64,000 nucleotides of DNA from YC2-FULL-38-9 sp964629635 (GCA_964629635.1 CAZVQS010000002.1:1-64000); one strand, 5' to 3'. Counted from the first letter of the stretch, positions 33,433-41,222 are shown. The notes: generated from the letters alone by a model not told the origin. A program made the numbers and translations.

Positions 33433-33499
33433 CCTCCTTGAAATAAATGCTCTTACCCTATTTTCATAATAGCGCTTTCAAAACAATTTGTGTAGGGTA
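33433..33499 (-). promoter_or_regulatory. leader of the GH130 operon with RBS and inverted repeat
   Basis: Minus-strand GGAGG (complement of 33433-33437) lies eight bases upstream of ATG 33424. TACCCTA (33454-33460) and TAGGGTA (33493-33499) form an inverted repeat around a TATTAT -10-like box. A second GGGTA/TACCC pair (33495-33509) abuts the divergent promoter, so one regulator could act on both directions. Confidence 0.4.
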
Positions 33500-33511
33500 T
33501 TTTTTACCCAC

Positions 33512-33540
33512 TTGCAATCGTTGGTGCAGCCGTTTATACT
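33512..33540 (+). promoter_or_regulatory. promoter of the tandem-attenuator operon
   Basis: TTGCAA at 33512-33517, a 17-base spacer and TATACT at 33535-33540. Transcription should begin at about 33547, next to the first leader-peptide ATG. Confidence 0.7.
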
Positions 33541-33547
33541 GAGGGAC

Positions 33548-33595
33548 ATGATGAAAAGTATTGCAGGTTACTGTTGCCCGGCCTTCCTGTTGTAG
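33548..33595 (+). CDS. Cys-codon leader peptide 1
   Basis: A 15-residue frame, MMKSIAGYCCPAFLL, beginning right at the predicted transcription start. The tandem Cys codons TGT-TGC at 33572-33577 are placed so that a ribosome stalled there would cover 33581-33586, the first arm of a hairpin, and leave the stop region free. It reads as the sensing peptide of a transcription attenuator, not as a functional product. Confidence 0.65.
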   Translation: MMKSIAGYCCPAFLL

Positions 33596-33642
33596 GAGGC
33601 GGTTTCATCTGGCAAATACCCCTCCGCACGGAGGGTTTTTTT
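33581..33642 (+). terminator. attenuator 1: protector, antiterminator and terminator
   Basis: Four segments are visible. Segment 1 (GCCTTC, 33581-33586) pairs with segment 2 (GGAGGC, 33595-33600). Segment 2, extended to 33602, can instead pair with segment 3 (CCCCTCC region, 33619-33625). Segment 3 as CCCTCC (33620-33625) pairs with segment 4 (GGAGGG, 33630-33635) through loop GCAC, followed by seven Ts: a rho-independent terminator. Stalling at the Cys codons would favour the 2:3 pairing and readthrough. Free translation to the TAG at 33593 would mask segment 2 and allow termination. Confidence 0.75.
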
Positions 33643-33720
33643 ATGGCTGACACTGAGAATTACGTAATAACCAATATGTGTTGCTGCGCATGCATACCCG
33701 TCATACGGGAGAGTGCGTAG
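33643..33720 (+). CDS. Cys-codon leader peptide 2
   Basis: A 25-residue frame starting MADTENYVITNM, then CCCAC, then IPVIRESA. Four Cys codons lie at 33679-33687 and 33691-33693. The ATG follows directly after the T tract of terminator 1, and the GGAGGG arm of that terminator lies seven bases upstream as a ready Shine-Dalgarno site. The peptide would therefore be made only on transcripts that read through the first terminator. An internal start at 33676 would give a 14-residue version. Confidence 0.65.
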   Translation: MADTENYVITNMCCCACIPVIRESA

Positions 33721-33769
33721 TGGAACAACGGAAATTACATACGCCTCCCGGAAACGGGAGGTTTTTTTT
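33697..33769 (+). terminator. attenuator 2: protector, antiterminator and terminator
   Basis: Segment 1 CCCGT (33697-33701) pairs with segment 2 ACGGG (33705-33709). Segment 2 as CGGGAG (33706-33711) can pair with segment 3 CTCCCG (33745-33750). Segment 3 within CCTCCCG (33744-33750) pairs with segment 4 CGGGAGG (33755-33761) across a GAAA loop, followed by eight Ts. A ribosome held at the Cys codons ending at 33693 would cover segment 1 and permit readthrough. Confidence 0.75.
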
Positions 33770-33770
33770 G

Positions 33771-33780
33771 AAAGGAGGTG
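33771..33780 (+). promoter_or_regulatory. strong ribosome binding site of the 33788 gene
   Basis: AAAGGAGGTG lies directly behind the T tract of attenuator 2, with nine bases between GGAGG and ATG 33788. It is a near-perfect Shine-Dalgarno sequence in a genome where most genes lack one. Confidence 0.8.
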
Positions 33781-33787
33781 AAACCAA

Positions 33788-34576
33788 ATGAGCGAAACAA
33801 TCATACCAAAGGAAGCGCGGTTGAAAGGACTTGCGCTGTTTGACGTGTTGAGGAGCGTAAACATTGACGGGACGATTGCCGGAAAGGGCGAATGGCCCCA
33901 CCGGACCATCGTGAAATCACTCCAGAATACGGGAAGCATGGCGGAGCGGATTCTTGCGAAAGCCGCCGCGTCCGCCCGCCCGGTGCAGGCTGTAGGGTTC
34001 TGGGGCGTTGGCGACAAGCGGGAGATGGACATGTATGACGCTGAATTTCTCCGGCAATTGCAGACTCTGTCGCGTGCGGTTGAAGGGGTGCATGCTCCCG
34101 GCCTTGAGCCGGTCATACTCCTTGCGGATGTGCATGCGCGGTTTAATGGATACGGCCATGCGGATGAATACCTTGCGCAGATAAGTGTCCAGGCACGGGA
34201 TATGGGGATTGCTTCCCGGCCCTTAAGCGAACTCTACGGGCAATGGGGTTTGCCGGATCCCTCGGCGTTTTATGAAACGGATCAGGATTCTCCGGCATAC
34301 GGGGAGTGGAACGGTGCCAAATACGCACGGCAGCGGGAACAGCTTATCGAATCGGCGGGCAGGCACAGCAGGACGGGAGTTAATCCGGAGCAATCCGCAT
34401 TCGCGTACTTCCGCATGCGTCACCAGGAAAAGGAACCGCTCGCGTACGGATTTCCGGACGCATTCCTTTTCGCCAACACGAGCCCGGATCTGGGCGGGTG
34501 GCTTCTGCCCAAACAAAACATGCCGGTCATGTACATGCAGGCCAAGCCGCCCTGGTTCCGGAACGGATCGCATTAA
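33788..34576 (+). CDS. unrecognised protein under Cys-codon attenuation, possibly isonitrile-synthase-like
   Basis: A 262-residue soluble protein without signal or membrane segment. I cannot assign it with confidence. Its outline weakly resembles the DIT1/PvcA isocyanide synthase fold: ARPVQAVGFWG as a first strand, VHAPGLEPVILLADVHARF where that family has a PPG...DG.VF segment, and a C-terminal YGFPDAFLFANTSP and PPWF, where it has a PD-IRLSIH-P segment and TPWH. If so, it is divergent and the catalytic residues are not conserved in an obvious way. It is the first gene after two attenuators and is followed 18 bases later by the creatininase-family gene, so the two probably share a pathway that responds to cysteine supply. 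Confidence 0.55.
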   Translation: MSETIIPKEARLKGLALFDVLRSVNIDGTIAGKGEWPHRTIVKSLQNTGSMAERILAKAAASARPVQAVGFWGVGDKREMDMYDAEFLRQLQTLSRAVEGVHAPGLEPVILLADVHARFNGYGHADEYLAQISVQARDMGIASRPLSELYGQWGLPDPSAFYETDQDSPAYGEWNGAKYARQREQLIESAGRHSRTGVNPEQSAFAYFRMRHQEKEPLAYGFPDAFLFANTSPDLGGWLLPKQNMPVMYMQAKPPWFRNGSH

Positions 34577-34594
34577 TGAATTCAATTTTTTCGT

Positions 34595-35443
34595 ATGAAA
34601 CAGTCAGTATGGTTGCAGGAGAAAACATGGAAAGACGTTGAGGGTCATATTAAAAAAAACAACATTGTCATCGTACCCGTCGGCAGCACGGAGGAGCACG
34701 GGCTAGCCGGGCCCTTGGGACTGGACAGTTATGTTTCAATATCCCTTGCGGAGGATACCGGTATGCAAACCGGAACTTTGGTTGCCCCGCCCCTCTGGTA
34801 CGGGGATTCATCCCACCATCTCGGGTTTCCGGGGACAATTTCGCTTTCGACGAAAACCCTCATGGCGGTGATAGGGGATATGAGCCGCAGTCTCGCCGGT
34901 GGAGGGTTCAGGAAAATCCTGTTCATCAACGGGCACAAGAGTGCGAACCTTCCCGCCCTTTTGAGCGCGACCAAGGAACTGCATGAAAACGAGCTGCCCG
35001 ACGTCTTTTTCGCGGTGGCGGATCCCATGAAAATAGCGCGCGGAATCGCAGGCAAACTCAAAAGTGCGAGGGAACACCATGCGGGGGAGCTTGAGATTTC
35101 GCAGGTCTGGTACAAATATCCGCATCTCATCAAGAAAGAATTTCTCAAGGATGAGCATGTCCCGTTTTCGGAACTCTTTTCCGGCTTTTTCCACGGGGAC
35201 CTCTTCGGCGCCGCCGGCGACACGATAGATATCCCCTGGAACAGCCGCGAGCAGCGCGAATTCGCGCCGACCGGCTCTTTGTCGGATTCAAGCAATGCTT
35301 CGCCCGATAAGGGCAGGCAGTACCATGAATACATGGTAGCGGTGCTTGTCCGGTTCATCGCATGGCTCAAAGGATATGAAGGTCCGATAGGGAACAGCGG
35401 TCAGTTCGCTTCGAAGAAATACTCGAAAAGGGTGAGGGAGTAA
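34595..35443 (+). CDS. creatininase-family metal-dependent amidohydrolase
   Basis: A 282-residue protein. PVGSTEEHGLAGPLGLD, APPLWYGDSSHHLGFPGT, FINGHKSAN and HHAGELEIS carry the Glu, His and Asp metal ligands of the creatininase family. Members hydrolyse small amides or lactams, and one (MftE) trims the peptide precursor of mycofactocin. Here it is the second gene of the attenuator operon, so its substrate is probably the product of, or a conjugate made with, the 33788 protein. The 3' end overlaps the convergent PIG-L gene by 43 bases. Confidence 0.85.
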   Translation: MKQSVWLQEKTWKDVEGHIKKNNIVIVPVGSTEEHGLAGPLGLDSYVSISLAEDTGMQTGTLVAPPLWYGDSSHHLGFPGTISLSTKTLMAVIGDMSRSLAGGGFRKILFINGHKSANLPALLSATKELHENELPDVFFAVADPMKIARGIAGKLKSAREHHAGELEISQVWYKYPHLIKKEFLKDEHVPFSELFSGFFHGDLFGAAGDTIDIPWNSREQREFAPTGSLSDSSNASPDKGRQYHEYMVAVLVRFIAWLKGYEGPIGNSGQFASKKYSKRVRE

Positions 35444-36183
35444 TAGAGCCGGAGCGGTATGCGCAGGGGCACCCCTTTTTGATATGAGGGCAGCTGGCTT
35501 GTATGGGCGTAAAGGGCCGAAAGCTTATCCAGGACATGGTGTCCGATAAAAACTTTTACCGTCGGAACGGTCCGGTTTTTCAGGAATTCCGGATCGGTGG
35601 CCATATGCACGGGAAGTTTTGCGCGGTCGAGCACCCGTTTGGGGAACGAAGCGTACCACAGCTTTACCGACTTGTATTTTCGTTTGACGAGTCCGGTCAC
35701 CGCCTTTGAAACGGCGATGTGGTCGTCGTGTCCATAGAGGCCGGATTTGTCGTAGGTGATGATGAGGTCCGGTTTCAGTTCGCCGATCGTCCGGTCGATG
35801 ACGGAAGTGATTTCAGCGGTTTTTTTATCGAGCATGCCGTCTCCCAGATCTTTGTGGATGAGCGTTTCGAAACCCAGTATCGAGGATGATTTTTTTGCCT
35901 CCGCAGCGCGGATTGTTTTGAGGTCTTCGCTCAGGTGCGCGTCGGGCGTTCCGCGCTCACCTTTGGTGAGAAGAAGCAAAGCGGTCCGCGTCCGGGTATG
36001 GTATTTGGCAATCAGGCCGCCGGCGGTAAGCACTTCGTCATCCGGATGGGGAAATACGAGAAGGATCCGCCTGAAGCGGGAGAGGTCCGCGTTGAGGAGG
36101 GCAAAGTCATTGAGATGGAGAAATGCGGCAGTCCAAGCCATTATGATTAATCCGCAGAGCGCAAGTAGAATAAGGAGTATCAT
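35401..36183 (-). CDS. PIG-L (LmbE-like) deacetylase, membrane-anchored
   Basis: A 260-residue protein with an N-terminal hydrophobic anchor (residues 1-20). The zinc site motif is VFPHPDDEVLTAGG, with a later YGHDDHIAVS. Family enzymes remove N-acetyl groups from GlcNAc conjugates, including steps in mycothiol and bacillithiol synthesis and in surface glycan modification. It converges on the creatininase-family gene and overlaps the PPC gene upstream by four bases. Confidence 0.88.
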   Translation of the reverse strand: MILLILLALCGLIIMAWTAAFLHLNDFALLNADLSRFRRILLVFPHPDDEVLTAGGLIAKYHTRTRTALLLLTKGERGTPDAHLSEDLKTIRAAEAKKSSSILGFETLIHKDLGDGMLDKKTAEITSVIDRTIGELKPDLIITYDKSGLYGHDDHIAVSKAVTGLVKRKYKSVKLWYASFPKRVLDRAKLPVHMATDPEFLKNRTVPTVKVFIGHHVLDKLSALYAHTSQLPSYQKGVPLRIPLRLYYSLTLFEYFFEAN

Positions 36184-36575
36184 ACCGCCTCTTTGATGCT
36201 TAACTCCACGTAACCGGTTTCCGGATCATACTCCCGTGAAAATGAAACTCCGTCAAGTTCGGCAATGACAAGCTCTGCGGTCGTGCGCACCAGCGTACCT
36301 TCACGCAGATGTCCACCCGTTACCAATCCTTTCCCGTCGCTTGCCGAAATATGGAGATGCAGATCCTGCGCTTCAAGCGTACCGGCCAGCGAAACGATTT
36401 CAAAGCTTTCCTCTTTTTTCAGGATCCGGCCTTCAGCCGTACGGAGAACCAACACGCTGAGGCTTCCGACGCAGGTAATTACCGCGGCGGCTTTTATGCG
36501 GTTTGCTTGGGCAAACTCCTGGATGGATTTTCTCAGGTCCTTTCCCGGTCCGAGGCGGAACACATGGGTTTTCAT
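36180..36575 (-). CDS. PPC/DUF296-domain protein
   Basis: A 131-residue single PPC domain: HVFRLGPGKDLRKSI, AAVITCVGSLS, LHLHISASDGKGLVTGGHL. In plants this domain accompanies AT-hooks; stand-alone bacterial forms are trimeric and of unknown function. It has a potential metal site in the LHLHIS and GGHL histidines. It lies between the deformylase and PIG-L genes, all on the minus strand with gaps of seven bases or overlaps. Confidence 0.88.
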   Translation of the reverse strand: MKTHVFRLGPGKDLRKSIQEFAQANRIKAAAVITCVGSLSVLVLRTAEGRILKKEESFEIVSLAGTLEAQDLHLHISASDGKGLVTGGHLREGTLVRTTAELVIAELDGVSFSREYDPETGYVELSIKEAV

Positions 36576-36582
36576 ATTCTGT

Positions 36583-37176
36583 TTATACGGTTTCTTTGTG
36601 AAAACGGATAAGCGTTATGCGTGAAGCTTCCATGTGAGCGGGCGAGCCTTTGATGTCTTGAATATACCGCTCCCGTGATATGATGCTTTGCGGATCCTGG
36701 ACGCGGTCCACGAATTCGTACCCTTCCAGGTGGTCCATTTCATGCTGTATGACACGCGCGAGGATGCCGTCGCAGGTGAGGGTGAAAAAATGTCCGTGTT
36801 CGTCCCGGGCACGGATTGTAATTTCCTTCGGTCTGAGCACCGGCCCGAATTCCTTGCCCTTTTCCCTGACGCATCCGCAGCCCTCATAGATGACCGACTC
36901 TTCATGCGAGCGGCGTATGATTTCCGGGTTCACGTAAACCCGTAGCTTGTCCCCTTTTTCGGATTTTCGCGCCTGGGTTTTTCGCGGCTGGGTGAGGAAT
37001 ACCCGGTAGTTTTCGGCAATTTGCGGGGCGGCGATGCCGATGAGATCCTCGTGTCCCATCGTGTCTTTGAGGTCCTGCACAAGCTGCCGGAAACCGGGGG
37101 ATGCAAAATCGGTTATCTTCGCGTTTTTCGATTTGAGGCGCGGATGTCCGCGCGGTATGACGGGCCTGATGGACAT
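36583..37176 (-). CDS. def: peptide deformylase (variant motifs)
   Basis: A 197-residue enzyme. Motif III is canonical (VIQHEMDHLEG, supplying HExDH metal ligands). Motif I reads LIGIAAPQ rather than GxGLAAPQ, and motif II EGCGCVRE rather than EGCLS, though the metal-binding Cys remains. It removes the formyl group from nascent proteins. TATAAT (complement of 37187-37192) lies ten bases upstream of the start. First gene of a three-gene minus-strand run. Confidence 0.88.
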   Translation of the reverse strand: MSIRPVIPRGHPRLKSKNAKITDFASPGFRQLVQDLKDTMGHEDLIGIAAPQIAENYRVFLTQPRKTQARKSEKGDKLRVYVNPEIIRRSHEESVIYEGCGCVREKGKEFGPVLRPKEITIRARDEHGHFFTLTCDGILARVIQHEMDHLEGYEFVDRVQDPQSIISRERYIQDIKGSPAHMEASRITLIRFHKETV

Positions 37177-37269
37177 TCTTATCCAGATTATAGCAAATTG
37201 ACCCGCTGGTCTTACCCAACATACACTTCGTTATTAATGGATTATCGTTTCAAAATAGACAATTAACGG

Positions 37270-39537
37270 ATGAAGGAAAAAACACCGCGCGCTGCCGCAA
37301 AATCCGGAAAAAAGAACCCGGGACGGCGGGAAATTTCCGTCATCGTTCCGGCCTACAATGAGGAGGGGAACATCGTGCCTCTCGTAAAACAGCTGAAACG
37401 CGTACTTTCGCAAAACCGCATCCGGTATGAAATCATTGTCGTCGACGACCGATCAACCGACCAAACCGCGCAAAGGATTCAATCGTTCGCGGATAATGAG
37501 AGCGTCCGTTACCAGGTGAAAATAGGCAGACAGGGAAAAGCATTTTCCATCCTGGAAGGGGCAAAATCGGCGCGTTACTCCGTCATCGCTATGATAGATG
37601 CCGACCTGCAGTATCCGCCCGCAGCGCTGCCCGAAATGCTTGATAAATTAAGGGAGGGGTATGATGTGGTTGTCGCCAACCGGAATACGGACTCCTATGG
37701 ATTCCTGCGGAAATCGGCAAGCAGGACGTTCGCGTTCGTTTTCGGAAAACTGCTCCACCGGATCGACTGCGACGTGCAGTCAGGCTTGAAGCTTTTCAGG
37801 AAGAAAGCGATCGAACGGGTGGATTTGGATCCCACTCCCTGGACGTTTGACCTGGAATTTCTTCTGCAGGCAAAGCAGGCGGGCTACCGCATCGGCACGG
37901 TCGACATCGAATTCGCGAAACGGGAGAGCGGGGTATCGAAGGTAAGTTTATTGAAGGCAAGTTACGAGATCGGGATGTCCGCGCTTAAACTTAAAATGAA
38001 GGGCCCGCTGATCGCCCCGCTCCCGAAAACAATGGAGAGGCGTGAAGGGGTCGGGTTTTACTACAACGGGACAAAATACGTTCCGCATACGAAACTCGAA
38101 CCCAACACGACCGCACTCACGAGCGCATCCTACCCGCAGAAACTCATTATGTTTCTCCTTGCGGCCGGAGGACTTGCTTCCTTCGTCATCAACTGGAAGT
38201 TTTCGATTATTGCGTTCATCACGGTCGTCACCCTCATATATATGGCGGATTTCCTGTTCAACCTGTATCTCATATACCGCAGTTTCAAATATGAACCCGA
38301 AGTGAAAACGGATGACGCAGAGCTTCAGTCGCTTACCGACCGCGACCTACCTTCATATACCATTTTCTGTCCTTTGTACCGGGAATGGCAGGTGCTTCCC
38401 CAGTTCGTGAAAGCGATGAGCAATCTCGACTATCCCCAGCGGAAACTGCAGGTGATACTGCTCCTTGAGGAGGACGACAAAAAGACCGTGGAGAAAGTGA
38501 AGAAATACGATCTCCCCTCCAACTTCGAAACGGTCATCATACCGCATTCGCTGCCGAAAACCAAACCCAAGGCATTGAACTACGGGTTGAAGTTCGCCCG
38601 CGGCAAGTATGCGGTCGTATATGACGCGGAGGATATCCCGGACCGGGAGCAGCTCAAAAAGGCGGTTCTGTCCTTTTACAAAACCGACTCCAAGACCGTC
38701 TGCATCCAGGCGAAACTGAATTTCTTCAACCCCCACCAGAACCTTCTGACTCGCATTTTCACCGTCGAATACTCGCTGTGGTTTGATCTGGTCCTGACGG
38801 GACTCCAATCGATTGAGGCGCCGATTCCGCTGGGGGGCACATCAAACCATTTCCCGACATCGTTTCTGCGCAAATACGAGGGCTGGGACGCGTTTAACGT
38901 AACCGAGGACTGTGATCTGGGAATCAGGCTTTTCAAAAACGGATACCGCACCCAGATCCTCGATTCAACGACATTGGAGGAGGCAAACAGCGACACCATG
39001 AACTGGCTCAGGCAGCGCTCGCGCTGGATAAAAGGATACATCCAGACTTACCTCGTGCACATGCGTGACCTGAGCACGTTCGACTTCCGGAAAAAACTGC
39101 ACCATTTCTTTTCCTTCCAGTTCATTGTCGGCGGCAAGGTGTTTTCCATGTTCGTCAACCCGCTCATGTGGGTAATGACTATCGTATATTTCGCATTCAG
39201 ACCGGTTGTTGGAGATTTCATCGACTCGCTGTTTCCCGGGCCGGTCCTCTATATGGGTGCCTTCTCCCTCGTTTTCGGTAATTTCCTCTATCTCTATTAC
39301 TACATGATCGGAAGCGTGAAACGGAAGCATTACGATCTGGTGAAGTACGCCTTTGCGGTTCCCGCGTACTGGCTCGGCATGAGCATCGCGGCGTGGATGG
39401 CGGCGTACAGCCTCGTGTTCAAGCCGCATTATTGGGCCAAGACCGTGCACGGGCTGCATCTGAAGAAAAAGAAAGCGCCCGCCCGCCCGGCAAAAGCGAA
39501 ATTAGTCAACATCAGGTATGCGTTCAATAAGTTTTAA
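37270..39537 (+). CDS. double GT2 glycosyltransferase, membrane-bound
   Basis: A 755-residue fusion. Domain A (about 18-250) is a dolichol-phosphate-mannose-synthase-like GT2: VIVPAYNEEGNI, IVVDDRSTDQT, MIDADLQYPP. Two membrane segments follow (about 295-340). Domain B (about 355-610) is a cellulose-synthase-like processive GT2: FCPLYREWQVL, YDAEDIPDREQL, VTEDCDLGIRL and the QRSRWIKG signature. Further C-terminal helices complete a channel. One chain could thus prime or supply sugar-lipid and also extend a polysaccharide. It overlaps the GT39-like gene by 20 bases. Confidence 0.85.
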   Translation: MKEKTPRAAAKSGKKNPGRREISVIVPAYNEEGNIVPLVKQLKRVLSQNRIRYEIIVVDDRSTDQTAQRIQSFADNESVRYQVKIGRQGKAFSILEGAKSARYSVIAMIDADLQYPPAALPEMLDKLREGYDVVVANRNTDSYGFLRKSASRTFAFVFGKLLHRIDCDVQSGLKLFRKKAIERVDLDPTPWTFDLEFLLQAKQAGYRIGTVDIEFAKRESGVSKVSLLKASYEIGMSALKLKMKGPLIAPLPKTMERREGVGFYYNGTKYVPHTKLEPNTTALTSASYPQKLIMFLLAAGGLASFVINWKFSIIAFITVVTLIYMADFLFNLYLIYRSFKYEPEVKTDDAELQSLTDRDLPSYTIFCPLYREWQVLPQFVKAMSNLDYPQRKLQVILLLEEDDKKTVEKVKKYDLPSNFETVIIPHSLPKTKPKALNYGLKFARGKYAVVYDAEDIPDREQLKKAVLSFYKTDSKTVCIQAKLNFFNPHQNLLTRIFTVEYSLWFDLVLTGLQSIEAPIPLGGTSNHFPTSFLRKYEGWDAFNVTEDCDLGIRLFKNGYRTQILDSTTLEEANSDTMNWLRQRSRWIKGYIQTYLVHMRDLSTFDFRKKLHHFFSFQFIVGGKVFSMFVNPLMWVMTIVYFAFRPVVGDFIDSLFPGPVLYMGAFSLVFGNFLYLYYYMIGSVKRKHYDLVKYAFAVPAYWLGMSIAAWMAAYSLVFKPHYWAKTVHGLHLKKKKAPARPAKAKLVNIRYAFNKF

Positions 39538-41092
39538 TCTGAAAAAAACCGGAATCACCGGCTGGATAATACTCGTCTCAGCCGCAATCAGCGTTGCGGC
39601 GGTCGTGTGGTCTTATTTGAACGGGTATATCGTGGCATACGGCGATTCCGAATCCCATCTCAATATCGCCAAACGAGTCATCCACAGCATTACGCCGGGT
39701 ATCGCGCAGCTCGGCGGCATCTGGCTTCCTTTACCCCATGTACTCATGATACCGTTTGTCGCTTTCGACGGCCTCTGGCGGACCGGGCTTGCCGGATCAG
39801 TCGTTTCATCCCTCGCTTTCATACTGGGCGCGGTATACCTGTACAAGCTGACGTTTCTCGTCACGGGGAACAAAGGCGCATCCTTCATGGCGTTTGCCGT
39901 ATACGCGCTCAATCCCAATGTCCTCTATATGCAGACGACTCCGATGACCGAGATGCTTCTTGTTTCCTTTTTCGTGATATCCTCATATTATTTCATCAGA
40001 TTTCTGTATGATGACCGGGATGTCCTCTCGCTTATCAGCGCCTCTTTTTTTGCGTTTTGCGCAAGCGCGACCCGGTATGACGGATGGTTTCTCGTGATGA
40101 TCGAAGCGTCCGTCATTTTCCTCCATTATTTCCGGAAAGGAAAGTGGCGGGAGCTTGAAGGAAAGTTCGTGCTGTTTTCCACCCTGGCTTTTTTAGGCAT
40201 ATTCCTCTGGCTCACCTGGAACGCCATGATTCTCGGGGATCCCTTGTACTTCACCAACAGCTCGTTTTCCGCCAAATCGCAGCAGAACGCATGGTACGCG
40301 CGGGGGGAGCTTCCCGCGTTCCATAATTTCCCTGTTGCGTTCCAGTATTACACGGTGACCATGATGCGCAACGCCGGATTTTTCGTTTTCGGACTGTTTC
40401 TCATGGGTCTTATCGCGTTTGGTATAACTTCGAGGCGCCACAAGCTTTGGGTGCTTCTTATTTTGCTTGCCCCGCTTCTTTTCAACACGATAACGCTTTA
40501 TATGGGCCAGTCGGTTATTTTCATTCCGGATCTTACCCCGTCCTCTTTCGAATGGAATCTGTTCAACACGAGGTACGGCATGCTGATGGTGCCGAGCGTG
40601 GCATTTTTCATCGGAGTCCTTTTTTCGCTGCGCAGCGGTATGCTCAAGGGGATGATACTGGTATTCATCGCGCTCCAGGTGGCATTTTTCGCAACCGGAA
40701 GGGAACCGGTCATTACCCTGGAAGATGGAGTTCGCGGCCTTTCCGCATACAAGCGTCCGGATGCGGGCAACTGGATCAACAAGCATTATGACCGCGGCCT
40801 GGTATTGATGGACGATTACGCCCGTACCGTCAGTATCATACGTTCCGGTATTCCCATGCAGAGCACGATATACATAGGCAACAAGCCGTACTGGGAAGAA
40901 TCGCTGCGCAATCCGGAAAAATACGCACGGTGGATAATCATGCAGAAAGGGGACACCGTATGGAATATGCTATACGATGATCCCTTCATGCAGCGGCACG
41001 TGTATAAATACTATTCGAAGGCGTATACGTCCCCCAACATACTTATATTCAAACGGAATGATGCGGTAGCCGCCAATGCGGATACCCGGTAA
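39518..41092 (+). CDS. GT39-like polytopic glycosyltransferase
   Basis: A 524-residue GT-C type protein with about 11 membrane segments. An early loop reads AYGDSESHLNIAKRV, with the acidic pair expected of the catalytic loop, and TTPMTEMLLV follows in a later loop. The C-terminal 100 residues form a soluble extracytoplasmic domain. It is translationally coupled to the double GT2, so the two probably build one surface glycan. Confidence 0.75.
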   Translation: MRSISFNLKKTGITGWIILVSAAISVAAVVWSYLNGYIVAYGDSESHLNIAKRVIHSITPGIAQLGGIWLPLPHVLMIPFVAFDGLWRTGLAGSVVSSLAFILGAVYLYKLTFLVTGNKGASFMAFAVYALNPNVLYMQTTPMTEMLLVSFFVISSYYFIRFLYDDRDVLSLISASFFAFCASATRYDGWFLVMIEASVIFLHYFRKGKWRELEGKFVLFSTLAFLGIFLWLTWNAMILGDPLYFTNSSFSAKSQQNAWYARGELPAFHNFPVAFQYYTVTMMRNAGFFVFGLFLMGLIAFGITSRRHKLWVLLILLAPLLFNTITLYMGQSVIFIPDLTPSSFEWNLFNTRYGMLMVPSVAFFIGVLFSLRSGMLKGMILVFIALQVAFFATGREPVITLEDGVRGLSAYKRPDAGNWINKHYDRGLVLMDDYARTVSIIRSGIPMQSTIYIGNKPYWEESLRNPEKYARWIIMQKGDTVWNMLYDDPFMQRHVYKYYSKAYTSPNILIFKRNDAVAANADTR

Positions 41093-41194
41093 TGCGGTTA
41101 CTCTCTTACATCTGCCCGATTTCTTACATTGGTTGATTATCTTTTCCTGAGAAGCCTGTCCTGCCGCATGGGATCCGGGGAAAGGGGGAAAATA

Positions 41195-41222
41195 TTGACT
41201 CTTCCGGCGCGGGGGCTATACT
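41195..41222 (+). promoter_or_regulatory. promoter of the secreted glycosidase-like gene
   Basis: TTGACT at 41195-41200, a 16-base spacer and TATACT at 41217-41222. Predicted start near 41229. Confidence 0.65.

Noticed and set aside
33548..33720. The two Cys-rich peptides as RiPP precursors processed by the creatininase-family enzyme
   Set aside because: Each is followed by a terminator that competes with pairing inside its own coding region, and the Cys codons sit at the stall position. Attenuation explains this better; no RiPP modifying enzyme such as a radical SAM protein is nearby. Kept as the alternative to test.
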